Assembly (NCBI RefSeq): GCF_009709555.1
Contig: NZ_WJBG01000193.1
Span: forward strand, 1 to 64,000
DNA from: Streptomyces blattellae
GTDB taxonomy: Bacteria; Actinomycetota; Actinomycetes; Streptomycetales; Streptomycetaceae
Direction of reading: 5' to 3'
Length of the DNA: 64,000 nt
Under the pieces are notes generated by a model. The model had not been told where the DNA came from, did no database searches, and was given only the letters and a program-made list of their open reading frames with translations. Numbering within the stretch: position 1 is the stretch's first letter; every line of letters begins with the position of its first letter. Positions 44,260 to 53,120 of the stretch are shown one piece after another. Position numbers and translations under genes: made by a program.

Positions 44260-46149
44260 GTGAGCGAGGAATACGGAAACTCCTCTGGTGCGACGGAGAA
44301 TCCCGAGTTCCAGTTGCGGTTGCCCGGTGGTGACGAGATCGACCGGGCGAGGGGAGTCCTGCTGGACGCGGAGGGCACCAACGGCAGCAGGAGGTTCCTC
44401 ATCCGTGCGGGATCACCGGCACGCGCCCACGTGATGCCTTCGTTTCCCAAGCACTTCAGCGGCACCTACCGGCGGCGCGAAGAACTGAAGGCCCAGGATG
44501 TGATCCGTCCCTCCGAGCGCTGGCCGGAGTGGCTGGAGCTCGCCGAAGACGTCGAGTGTGGGTCCCCGTCCTCGGCCGCGGAACTCCTGGTCGGTGCCCC
44601 CCGCAACGGCTGGGAGGAGTGGAAGACCGAGGCCGGTGTCCCGCTCGCGGACTTCATGGACGGCGTCCGGTCGGGACCGAACCGGGCCTGGCTCGTCCGG
44701 GGCTCGAATGTGTCGGGAGCCGACCTCGTCCAGAGGCTCTGGCTGCCCGAGGGGCGGGTGTCGCTCTCGGCGGCACGCCTGCGCCAGGGAGTCGGGCAGG
44801 GGGTGAGCAAGGAGCGCTTGCGTGCGTTCGTCGAGGAGGACTACGGGACCACGGCGACGTACAACCAGAAACTGGAGCTGGTCGAGGAGCTGTATGCCTT
44901 CCTGTCCTGGATGAAACCCGGCGACACCGTGTGCACGATCTCCGGCGGGCGCCTCTATGTCGGCGAGATCACCGGATCCGTGCAACAAACCGCATCCGAG
45001 GGCGGGCGGTCCAATCTGCGGCGTCCTGTCGAGTGGCAGAGCACGGGGTACCCGTACGACGAACTGCCCGAGGCGCTCCAGCAGAAGCTATCCGTGCAAC
45101 ACGACGTGGTCGATCTGACGGCCGTCCAGGCTCTCGTCGACGGGCTCGGGCTCACGGACGAGGAACTGGCCGACGACGCGGAGGCCATAGATCGCGATCC
45201 CAGCATCGAGGTGCCGGCGATCGCGGCCCGCCGGGGACTCGAACTCCCGCAGCCGGACCAGGAACTCGCGGACGAGTTGCTGGTTCACGATGTGGAGTGG
45301 CTGCGCGAGCTCCGGGATCTGCTGTGGGATGAGCGGCAGTTGGTGCTGTACGGGCCACCGGGCACCGGCAAGACGTACCTCGCGCTGAAGCTCGCCGAGT
45401 TCCTGGGAGGCGGGCCGGAGCAGGTGAAGCTGGTGCAGTTCCACCCCTCGTACGCCTACGAGGACTTCTTCGAGGGGTTCCGGCCCAGGGAGGACCCGCG
45501 GACACACGAGGTCGCCTTCCGGCTGACCGCGGGCCCGCTGCGTGAACTCGCCGACCTGGCCTCGCGCGAGGGAAACCGGCACGTCCCCCACTTCCTGGTC
45601 ATTGACGAGATCAACCGGGCGAACCTCGCGAAGGTCTTCGGCGAGCTGTACTTCCTGCTGGAGTACCGCAACAAGTCGGTGCGGCTGACGTACTCCGGTG
45701 ACGACTTCGCACTGCCGCCGAACCTCTTCGTCATCGGGACCATGAACACGGCCGACCGCTCCATCGCGCTGGTCGATGCGGCGATGCGCAGAAGGTTCGC
45801 GTTCGTCGAACTGTCGCCCCGCACCGAGCCCACCCGCGGGCTGCTGCGCCGCTGGCTTCACGCCCAGGACCGGGACGTCGAGCCGGCGGACCTGCTCGAC
45901 GCGCTCAACGCCCGCATCGACGACCCCGACTTCCTCATCGGCCCGTCCTACCTGATGAAGAAGGGCGTCTACCGGGAGGGCGGACTGGAACGCACCTGGC
46001 GCACCAAGATCCTGCCCCTGCTGGAGGAGCACCACTACGGCGAGGGCGTCGACACCGAAAGGCGGTACGGGCTCCAGACCCTGCGGACGGCGGTCGGACG
46101 CACCGGGACACCGGATGAGCAGGACGACGGGAGTGGGCCGGTCTCGTGA
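44260..46149 (+). CDS. mcrB: Second McrB-like GTPase/AAA+, DUF4357-like N-terminal region
   Basis: This 629-aa McrB paralogue has Walker A GPPGTGKTYLALKLAEFL from residue 365, HPSYAYEDFFEGF, Walker B FLVIDEINRANLAKVFGEL and sensor VIGTMNTADRS. The N-terminus differs from the first McrB. Residues around 100-130 read SSAAELLVGAPRNGWEEWKT, a DUF4357-like block, and a second region (KPGDTVCTISGGRLYVGEITG) may be an EVE-like reader. It therefore probably recognises a different modification. The GTG at 44260 is preferred because GAGGGG lies six bases upstream. It overlaps McrC as GTGA. Confidence 0.87.
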   Translation: MSEEYGNSSGATENPEFQLRLPGGDEIDRARGVLLDAEGTNGSRRFLIRAGSPARAHVMPSFPKHFSGTYRRREELKAQDVIRPSERWPEWLELAEDVECGSPSSAAELLVGAPRNGWEEWKTEAGVPLADFMDGVRSGPNRAWLVRGSNVSGADLVQRLWLPEGRVSLSAARLRQGVGQGVSKERLRAFVEEDYGTTATYNQKLELVEELYAFLSWMKPGDTVCTISGGRLYVGEITGSVQQTASEGGRSNLRRPVEWQSTGYPYDELPEALQQKLSVQHDVVDLTAVQALVDGLGLTDEELADDAEAIDRDPSIEVPAIAARRGLELPQPDQELADELLVHDVEWLRELRDLLWDERQLVLYGPPGTGKTYLALKLAEFLGGGPEQVKLVQFHPSYAYEDFFEGFRPREDPRTHEVAFRLTAGPLRELADLASREGNRHVPHFLVIDEINRANLAKVFGELYFLLEYRNKSVRLTYSGDDFALPPNLFVIGTMNTADRSIALVDAAMRRRFAFVELSPRTEPTRGLLRRWLHAQDRDVEPADLLDALNARIDDPDFLIGPSYLMKKGVYREGGLERTWRTKILPLLEEHHYGEGVDTERRYGLQTLRTAVGRTGTPDEQDDGSGPVS

Positions 46150-47351
46150 CCGTCGTCGAACTCGTCGAGTACGCCCCGGCGCTCACGCGGGCGCTGCCGG
46201 ACGAGATCGGCCGGGCGCTCGCCGCCTCCCGCATCGTGGACGCCACGCCCGACCCGTATCTGCCGGGGCAATGGCGGCTGCGGGCCGGAAGCAAGGTCGG
46301 GGCGTTGGTTCTTCAGGCGCCCGGACACGGACCGTTCGTCCTGCGCATCACACCCAAAGTTCCGGTCGCCAGGCTCTTCTTCCTGATCGGATACGCCCTG
46401 AACCCTGCGGTCCACAGGGAAGGAGAGGTGCACGTGACGGAGCAGGCCGAGGTGCTTCCCGCTCTGGCCCACGCATACGAACGTGCCCTGGAACGGGCGC
46501 TTCGCCAGGGGGTGCTCCAGGGCTACCGGCACACCGAGGAGGCCGCCTTCGTCGTCCGCGGGCGCATCCGCGAAGCCGACCAGATCCGCCGCCGCCACGG
46601 GCGCGTCCTGCCGGTCGAGGTGGCCTACGACGAGTACACCACCGACATCCCCGAGAACCGGCTGCTGCGCGCAGCAGCCGACCGGCTACTCCGGCTGCCT
46701 CGCGTCCCCGGTGACGTCCGCCGCAAACTCCGCCATCATCAGGCACGGATGACCGAAGTCGAGCCGCTGGTACGGGGGCGTGAGCTGCCCACATGGCGGC
46801 CCAGCAGGCTCAACTCCCGCTATCAGCCCGCGCTGCGGCTGGCCGAGACTGTCCTGCGGGGCTCGTCCGTGGACCACCTGCCGGGCAACATCGCCGTCGA
46901 CGGCTTCCTCCTCGACATGAACAAGATCTTCGAGGACTTCGTCTGCGTGGCACTCCGCGAGGCCCTGGCCCCGTACGGCGGGCACTGCACTCTCCAGGCC
47001 AGGGGCGTGCACCTGGACGAGGAGAACGCCGTCCGGATGCGGCCCGACTTCGTTCGGTACGGCGACGACGGTCGCCCGCTCGCCGTGGCCGACGCCAAAT
47101 ACAAGGCGGAGAAGCCCGAGGGATTCCCTGACGCCGACCTTTACCAGATGCTCGCCTACTGCACGGCCCTCGGGCTGCCCAAGGGGCACCTGATCTACGC
47201 GAAGGGGAACGCCCCGCACGCCGCCCACCGCGTCCGCCGCGCGGGAATCACGCTCCAGCAGCACGCGCTGGACCTCGACCGGTCTCCCGCCGACCTCCTC
47301 TCATCTGTACGGGAGTTGGCCGAACGGATCGCCCGAGGCTCGCACATTTGA
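46146..47351 (+). CDS. mcrC: Second McrC-like endonuclease subunit
   Basis: This 401-aa protein has the McrC pattern: an N-terminal domain with FVLRITPKVPVARLFFLIGY, a middle LPVEVAYDEYTTDIPENRLL, and a C-terminal PD-(D/E)XK nuclease with MRPDFVRYGDDGRPLAVADAKY (D, then D-x-K) and DLYQMLAYCTALGL. It is the nuclease partner of the second McrB and overlaps it by four bases. All active-site elements are visible, so it should be active. A short gap (39 bases) separates it from the helicase gene downstream, possibly in the same transcript. Confidence 0.88.
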   Translation: MTVVELVEYAPALTRALPDEIGRALAASRIVDATPDPYLPGQWRLRAGSKVGALVLQAPGHGPFVLRITPKVPVARLFFLIGYALNPAVHREGEVHVTEQAEVLPALAHAYERALERALRQGVLQGYRHTEEAAFVVRGRIREADQIRRRHGRVLPVEVAYDEYTTDIPENRLLRAAADRLLRLPRVPGDVRRKLRHHQARMTEVEPLVRGRELPTWRPSRLNSRYQPALRLAETVLRGSSVDHLPGNIAVDGFLLDMNKIFEDFVCVALREALAPYGGHCTLQARGVHLDEENAVRMRPDFVRYGDDGRPLAVADAKYKAEKPEGFPDADLYQMLAYCTALGLPKGHLIYAKGNAPHAAHRVRRAGITLQQHALDLDRSPADLLSSVRELAERIARGSHI

Positions 47352-47390
47352 TCAACGCACCCTGTCCGGCACGGAGTGAGGAGTCCCGCC

Positions 47391-49532
47391 ATGCCGCAGC
47401 TCGCCTTCGCGCACAGCTTCTGGGAGAGCTACGACGTGCTGGAAAAACCCGTCAAGGCCGGCGTGCGCAAGGCCATGGCGAAGTTCCAGCAGCTCACGGT
47501 CGCCGAACTCCACTCGGACAAGGGCATCCACCTGGAATCGGTGGACAAGGCCCGGGACCCGAGGATGCGGACCATCCGCATCAACGACTTCTGGCGCGGA
47601 GTCGTCCTGGCCCCCGACGACTCAAGCGACGTCTTCCTGCTCCTCAACGTCGTGCCGCATGACGATGCGTACACCTGGGCGGCGAAGCGGCTCTACACGG
47701 TCAACACCGCGACAAGGGGCCTTGAAGTCCGGAACGTCGTCGCCATCGAACAGCTGACCCCGGCGCTTGCGAAGGCAGCGGCCGTGGCGCCCAAGCTGCT
47801 CTTCGCCCGGCATTCCGACACCGTGCTGCGCGAACTCGGCATCGACGACCAGGTGCTTCGTGCGGTTCGCACGATCACCGACCAGGCGCAGCTCGAAGCC
47901 TTCGGCACGTTGCTGCCGGAAGACCAGTTCGAGGTCCTCCAGTTTCTCGCGGAGGGTTTCACACCGGAGGAGGTCTACCGGGATGTCGTAGCCGTTCGCC
48001 GGCCCACCGACGCGGCGCCCGAGGCGACCGAGGACCTTGCCACCGCCATCGCCAACACATCGAGCCGCATCACCCTGGTCACCGGGCCGGAGGAGCTGGC
48101 CGACATCCTCGACAAGCCCTTCGCCGCCTGGCGGGTCTTCCTGCACCCCTCCCAGCGGCGTGTGGCCTACCGGACGTCGTACGGAGGTCCCGCACAGGTC
48201 ACCGGCGGACCCGGCACGGGCAAGACGGTCGCGGCTCTGCACCGGGTCAAGCACCTCCTGACCCGTTCACTGGACCACCGGATCCTGCTGACCACGTACA
48301 CCGGAGCCCTTGCAGCTGCCCTGCGGGAGAACCTGGCCCTGCTCCTCGACGACGCGGAGCGGCTGGAGCGCGTTGATGTCACGACCGTCAACGCCTATGC
48401 GCACCGCGTTATCTCCGAGCTCCGAGGGAAGGCACCCGCACCCGTCGGAGACCGGGAGGAGCGCCAGGTCTGGCAGCGGGTGCGCAAGCAGCTGGCCCTG
48501 CCGTGGACGGAACAGTTCCTGGCCCAGGAATACCGGCATGTCATCCTCGCCCAGGACATCCGGACCGCCGACGAGTACCGGCGCGCGGCACGCCGGGGCA
48601 GGGGCACCCCTCTTCAGCCTGCAAAGCGGGATCAGGTCTGGGGCGCCGTGGAACGCTTCACATCCGACCTGGGAGCCCAGGGCGTCTGCACCCACCTGCA
48701 GGTATGTGCGGAAGCCGCGCGACTGCTGGACGCCCCCGAAGGGGGCATCTACCGCTACGACCATGTGGTGGTCGACGAAGCCCAGGACCTGCACCCTGCT
48801 CAGTGGCGGGTGGTGCGCGCGGCTGTGACGCCCGGCCCCGACGACCTGTTCATCACAGGCGACCCGCATCAGCGCATCTACGACTCACGGGTCTCACTGG
48901 GCTCGCTCGGCATCACCGTCACGGGCCGGTCGAGCAGGCTCCGGGTGAACTACCGGAGCACGGAGGAGATCCTGTCCTGGTCGACCGGCATCCTCTCTGA
49001 CGTCACCGTCGAGGATCTGGCCGGCGACGGAGCGGACAACCTCGTCGGCTACCGCTCACTGCTGCACGGCCGCACCCCCTACGTCACAGGACACAGGACA
49101 GAGCACGACGAGGTCGCGGCATTGGTGAAGCGGATAGAGGACTGGATGGCGCAGGGCGTCCGACCCGCCGAGATCGCCGTATGCGCTCGATTCAACCTGT
49201 TGCTGAACCGAGTCGCCGACAGGCTGACGGACGCAGGCGTCCCCACGGTGCGCGTCAAGGACAATCCCGGGCCGGACGTGGACAGCGTGCGACTGGCCAC
49301 CATGCACGCGATGAAGGGGCTGGAGTTCAGGTGCGTGGCGGTGCTTGGTGTGACAGCGAGCGCAGTGCCCTTTGCCCGGGAGATCACCCCGGCCGACGTG
49401 GACAGGATGCAGCACGAGACCGACATGCTGCGGGAGCGGTGCCTGCTGTTCGTCGCGTGCACCCGGGCACGCGAGGCGCTGCACGTCTCGTGGAGTGGCA
49501 CGCCGAGCCCCTTCCTGCCGCAGGGGGCCTGA
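47391..49532 (+). CDS. RelE-like domain fused to UvrD/Rep-type helicase
   Basis: The first 100 or so residues of this 713-aa protein resemble a RelE/ParE fold (FWESYDVLEKPVKAGVRKAM, TIRINDFWRGVVLAPDD, AYTWAAKRLYTVNT). The rest is a superfamily 1 helicase: Walker A GGPGTGKTVAALHR near 270, TTYTGALAAAL, VVVDEAQDLHPAQWR, GDPHQRIYDS, RLRVNYRSTEEIL, ATMHAMKGLEF and VACTRAREAL. Stand-alone RelE is an mRNA interferase, but as a fused module it may instead bind DNA or regulate. The ATG has a GGAGTGAGGAG Shine-Dalgarno. It follows McrC by 39 bases, so it may assist the McrBC operon. The helicase motifs look intact. Confidence 0.82.
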   Translation: MPQLAFAHSFWESYDVLEKPVKAGVRKAMAKFQQLTVAELHSDKGIHLESVDKARDPRMRTIRINDFWRGVVLAPDDSSDVFLLLNVVPHDDAYTWAAKRLYTVNTATRGLEVRNVVAIEQLTPALAKAAAVAPKLLFARHSDTVLRELGIDDQVLRAVRTITDQAQLEAFGTLLPEDQFEVLQFLAEGFTPEEVYRDVVAVRRPTDAAPEATEDLATAIANTSSRITLVTGPEELADILDKPFAAWRVFLHPSQRRVAYRTSYGGPAQVTGGPGTGKTVAALHRVKHLLTRSLDHRILLTTYTGALAAALRENLALLLDDAERLERVDVTTVNAYAHRVISELRGKAPAPVGDREERQVWQRVRKQLALPWTEQFLAQEYRHVILAQDIRTADEYRRAARRGRGTPLQPAKRDQVWGAVERFTSDLGAQGVCTHLQVCAEAARLLDAPEGGIYRYDHVVVDEAQDLHPAQWRVVRAAVTPGPDDLFITGDPHQRIYDSRVSLGSLGITVTGRSSRLRVNYRSTEEILSWSTGILSDVTVEDLAGDGADNLVGYRSLLHGRTPYVTGHRTEHDEVAALVKRIEDWMAQGVRPAEIAVCARFNLLLNRVADRLTDAGVPTVRVKDNPGPDVDSVRLATMHAMKGLEFRCVAVLGVTASAVPFAREITPADVDRMQHETDMLRERCLLFVACTRAREALHVSWSGTPSPFLPQGA

Positions 49533-49552
49533 GACAGCTGAAGCGCGAAATG

Positions 49553-51211
49553 TCAGTCGTCCTCGCGGGGCGGAGTGAGCGCCCCACTGGTGAGACCGTC
49601 ACGGGCGAGTGAGGCCGCCTGCTCGCCGAGCTGGGACACCTTCTTGACCCGCTCCTCGAATTCCTGGAGCAGACGGAAGACGGCTCCGTATCGACGCTGC
49701 TCACCAATGGCCATCTGGGGGATGCGCGCGCCTCGCGCGTCCAAGCGGAAGGTACCGCTGGAGCTGGTGGAGCGACGCGTATTGGCCGCGCTGCGGAGAA
49801 AACCCTGCAGGTAGTCCTCGTCCAACTGCTCGCTCGTCGAGGTGGGTCCGTCGTCGCCCAGATCGACCAGTCCCGCACGGCCCAGGTCCGCGAGACTCAC
49901 GGTCGCAGAGTCGAGGGAATCGCCGCCCTTTTCTGCGCCGAGCGCCGGCAGAAGTCTGGCCATCGCGCTCAGCTGCTCCTCGATTTCCTCCCGGATGGCA
50001 CCGTATTCGGCGGAGTAATCACGGTGCGACGCCCGTACATGACTTGCGGGTGTGAGGTCGACGATGTCGTCGAGCAGTTCGACGAGGGGTACGTCCACGA
50101 TCTGCTCGGGCGCAGGTTCCAACGAATCCTCAGGATCGTTGGCTGTCAGATCCACCATGCGGACAACGGACACGGCGTCCGAGGCTGACGACGGCCGACG
50201 CAACAGCCAGAGATGGACCGGCAACTTGTGTGATGCTGCCGTGCCCGGCGGAAGCGCAACAACCTGGCTGAGGATCCCCCGACGCACCATCTCGGCGCGA
50301 ATGCGGCGCCCGGCCTTCCGATAAGCGACCGACGCAGGCATCACGATCAGGACGTGGCCACCTGGGGCAGTGTGCGCATAACAGTGCTGAAGCCACGCCA
50401 GCTCCCCCTCCGCGCGGGACGGCGTACCCAGTTCCCAGCGCGAGTCGAGCAGCAGTTCCTCACGCCCCCAGTCGGGTTCGGCGACCGGGGGATCACACAC
50501 CACGAGGTCCGCACGCAGGTTCAACCAACTGTCCGAGCGCAGGGAGTCGCCAGTCGCCACGGACACGTCCCTCAGCCCAATCAGGTCGGCACGCAACTGC
50601 GCGAACTCAGCAGCGCTGGGATCCAGCTCCTGCCCACAGCGGCGGGAGCCGACCAGCGGACCTACGGCGAAGAGCAACGACCCAATGCCACAAGCTGGAT
50701 CGAAGACGGTGCCGCCGTCAGGCAACGGCGGCACAAAATGACTCACGGCCCGGACAATCCGCGGGGACGTCACCTGATCAGATCCGGCCCGACGCGCCGA
50801 ATCCAGAAACCGCTCAGTCAGCGCTTTGATCACGTGTGCCGCCGACTCACGCGCAGCAAGCTGGGTCAGCAGCTCCGACACAGCCGGGTCCAGCCCCGGT
50901 ACAGCACCGCGGGTGAGAAACCGGGCAACCAATGCGAGCCCGCTGACCATGTCGTCACCATAGGCTCCGCGCAAGGCCTGCCACAGCCGCACATCGTCCG
51001 AGAGATCCTGCCCCTTTCGTTGCTGCGCAAGCCAGGCACGGACCTCGGGAAGAGAGAAGAGAGGGGTGCCCGCCCCACCGCTCACGGGGGCGGGAAAGTC
51101 GTCGTAGCGCCGCCTCCAGTTGGACACGGCGGCCCTGGTCACTCCCGCCAGCCGAGCAATCTCAGCCCCAGTGACCAAGGGCGCAGCAGCGGATCCAGTG
51201 TCGTCCCTCAT
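49553..51211 (-). CDS. HTH-containing N6-adenine DNA methylase family protein (orphan)
   Basis: This 552-aa protein starts with a helix-turn-helix (TGAEIARLAGVTRAAVSNWR), then carries an HsdM-like fold. SAM motif I is VFDPACGIGSLLFAVG (D171) and motif IV is VVCDPPVAEPDW (D240). Active members usually have (N/D)PP(Y/F/W); the valine here may weaken or abolish catalysis. The C-terminal part (EFEERVKKVSQLGEQAASLA) resembles the helix that contacts a specificity subunit. No HsdS or HsdR gene is present. The ATG at 51211 is chosen because the HTH begins there. It converges with the helicase gene, 20 bases between stops, and marks the island's right edge. Confidence 0.82.
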   Translation of the reverse strand: MRDDTGSAAAPLVTGAEIARLAGVTRAAVSNWRRRYDDFPAPVSGGAGTPLFSLPEVRAWLAQQRKGQDLSDDVRLWQALRGAYGDDMVSGLALVARFLTRGAVPGLDPAVSELLTQLAARESAAHVIKALTERFLDSARRAGSDQVTSPRIVRAVSHFVPPLPDGGTVFDPACGIGSLLFAVGPLVGSRRCGQELDPSAAEFAQLRADLIGLRDVSVATGDSLRSDSWLNLRADLVVCDPPVAEPDWGREELLLDSRWELGTPSRAEGELAWLQHCYAHTAPGGHVLIVMPASVAYRKAGRRIRAEMVRRGILSQVVALPPGTAASHKLPVHLWLLRRPSSASDAVSVVRMVDLTANDPEDSLEPAPEQIVDVPLVELLDDIVDLTPASHVRASHRDYSAEYGAIREEIEEQLSAMARLLPALGAEKGGDSLDSATVSLADLGRAGLVDLGDDGPTSTSEQLDEDYLQGFLRSAANTRRSTSSSGTFRLDARGARIPQMAIGEQRRYGAVFRLLQEFEERVKKVSQLGEQAASLARDGLTSGALTPPREDD

Positions 51212-51696
51212 ACCATCCACCGTACACGGCACTGAGCACGAGGCATAGGCGTGCATATGTTGACGCCGCAAACGGATGTGTGGGGTCAGAATCGGGGCAC
51301 GGAGGCATCCGGCACTGATCAACGCAACCAGATGACCCCCAACTGCCGCATCCATGGGGAAGCTCCACCCCGAGCAGCACCGGTCCGCCGGGAATACGAA
51401 CCACAACCGAACCGGTGCTGCGAACGCCGACCGGCGCCCCCGAGGCAGACCGACACCCCCGTCAAGAAGGCCGAAGGCCCCTTCTCACGGTCCACGAGCA
51501 TCCGGCTGTGCTCCACTGCAAGCAAAACGCTGGAAACATTCCCAATCCGCCCCCTGCGGCCGAGACGGGATCGACGATACTCGGCGTACACGCACGAGTT
51601 GTCTCGCGCTGCCCCACCGGGAATTCGACCCGAATCGACCCCAGCAGACACCCGCCAAGGCATTCATAGCGGGCATAACCTGCGAAAACAGCATAA
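51212..51696. other. Intergenic region between the HTH-methylase and rnpB
   Basis: No convincing gene is visible in either direction. It contains the promoter side of the methylase gene (with a CATATG near 51256) and, at 51465-51485, an imperfect hairpin (agaagg ... ccttct around a gaa loop). The side next to rnpB includes the 3' trailer of the RNase P RNA. This is the boundary between the defence island and core genes. I found no obvious repeat of the rnpB end elsewhere in the window. Confidence 0.5.
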
Positions 51697-52134
51697 AGGC
51701 AGACGAGTCGGGCTATACGCCGGGTTCTGTCGCCCGGTCGCCTCGCGGCGGCCGGGGAGACGGCCATCCATCTAGGACCGGCGTTGCCGCCGGCCTCGTG
51801 CGGTCTACCCGCGGACTTGGGCGGGCAGCCCTCGAACGTCCGCGCAGAGTCGCCCTTTCTACCGAAGAGGCGGCTCCTCTTGACCTTGCTCCGGGTGGGG
51901 TTTACCTAGCTGCCCAGGTCACCCTGGGCACTGGTGGTCTCTTACACCACCGTTTCACCCTTACCGGGGGCCGTACGAGTACGGTCCCCGGCGGTCTGCT
52001 TTCTGTGGCACTGTCCCGCGGGTCACCCCGGGTGGCCGTTAGCCACCACCCTGCCCTGTGGAGCCCGGACGTTCCTCGGGAAGCACCCCGTGAGGGGGAC
52101 TCCACGCGGCCGTCCGCCCGGCTCGTCTGCCGTG
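51697..52134 (-). ncRNA. rnpB: RNase P RNA, class A
   Basis: Read on the minus strand, the region has all the landmarks of actinobacterial RNase P RNA. The 5' end opens with gcagacgagccgggcgg. The universally conserved core gaggaacgtccgggctcc lies near 52070, and ccacagaaagcagaccgcc near 51990-52010. Then come ggtaagggtgaaacgg, gtaagagacca and ggtaaacccc, and near the 3' end acagaacccggcgtatagcc followed by cgactcgtctgcc. The first and last helices pair (P1: cagacgag with ctcgtctg). It is the catalytic RNA that matures tRNA 5' ends. Boundaries are good to a few bases only. The reading frame of the EamA gene runs into its 5' half. Confidence 0.95.
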
Positions 52135-53101
52135 TGGACCATGCTACCGGGCTCGCGCGTCGCCTCGGTTCGGCTGGGTGTCCGGGTCCGGTGTCCGGGG
52201 GTTGCTTCCCGGGGCGGCGTAGCAACGGGCGTGGGGTCCTGCCCGGTCCGGCCGCCGTCGCCAGTACCGAGCCCGTCAGGATCAGGGCGAAGGCCGCCAG
52301 TACCCCTGCCGTCAGCTGCTCGTCCAGGAAGGCCGCGCCCGCTGCCACCGCCACCGCCGGGTTCACGTAGGTGAACACCATCGCCCTCGTCGGACCCACC
52401 TCCTTGATCAGCTCCAGGAAGGTCACGAAGGCCACCGCCGTGCAGATCACACCCAGGCCGGCCAAAGCAGCCAGTACCGAAGGCGACGGGACCGACGAGG
52501 GCCATGTCATCGCCGCCGCCGGTGCGTACACCAGTGCCGCCAGCGCCAGGCACGGCGCCGTCAGCTGCAGCGTCGGGACCTGCCTCAGCCAGCGCGCCGC
52601 GATCAGCGGTGCCGTCGCGTAGCCGAGCACCGTCAGCAGCAGCTCCCCCAGCGACCGCGCGTCCCCGCCGGTGAGATGCGGGACCGTGAGGACCGCCACC
52701 CCCGCCAATCCCAGCGTCAGGCCCGCGGCCCTCCTCACCCCAAGCCGCTCCCCCGCCCCGAAGAAGCGGGCCAGGGCGACCCCGACGATCGGCACGCCCG
52801 CGATCAGCAGGCCCGCCGTCGAGCTGGACAGGTGCCGTTCCGCGTCCGTCAGGGTCCACCACGGGCCGATGATCTCGATGCAGGCGAAGGCCAGCATCGG
52901 GCGCCAGTGCAGACGTACCGTCCGGGGCAGGGCGCCCTGGCGCAGGGCGAAGGGGAGCAGGAGTGCGGCGCCCAAGGCGCAGCGCGTGAACACCACCATC
53001 GACGGGGACAGATCCGCCTCCACCGCCACCTTGATCAACAGGTAGGGGATGCCCCACACCACGCTCATCACCGAGAACAGGAACCAGCCACGTGCAGTCA
53101 T
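51902..53101 (-). CDS. EamA/DMT-family transporter whose frame overruns into rnpB
   Basis: The first 290 residues are a typical ten-helix drug/metabolite exporter of the EamA family: VMSVVWGIPYLLIKVAVEA at the start, LLIAGVPIVGVALARFF mid-protein, and the final helices MVFTYVNPAVAVAAGAAFLD and VLAAFALILTGSVLATAA. It probably exports small metabolites across the cytoplasmic membrane. Normal members end near residue 300. Here no stop appears, and the frame continues for 100 more residues of arginine/proline-rich sequence, about 233 bases of it inside rnpB. The stop may have been lost or the frame shifted near 52240. The gene lies 19 bases after the AraC gene on the same strand. Confidence 0.8.
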   Translation of the reverse strand: MTARGWFLFSVMSVVWGIPYLLIKVAVEADLSPSMVVFTRCALGAALLLPFALRQGALPRTVRLHWRPMLAFACIEIIGPWWTLTDAERHLSSSTAGLLIAGVPIVGVALARFFGAGERLGVRRAAGLTLGLAGVAVLTVPHLTGGDARSLGELLLTVLGYATAPLIAARWLRQVPTLQLTAPCLALAALVYAPAAAMTWPSSVPSPSVLAALAGLGVICTAVAFVTFLELIKEVGPTRAMVFTYVNPAVAVAAGAAFLDEQLTAGVLAAFALILTGSVLATAAGPGRTPRPLLRRPGKQPPDTGPGHPAEPRRRASPVAWSTRQTSRADGRVESPSRGASRGTSGLHRAGWWLTATRGDPRDSATESRPPGTVLVRPPVRVKRWCKRPPVPRVTWAAR

Positions 53102-53120
53102 GCGCGCAGTCTCGGCCGCC

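Noticed and set aside
51697-52134. Protein-coding reading of the rnpB region
   Set aside because: The conserved RNase P RNA core and paired ends explain it; the open frame through it has no protein-like sequence.
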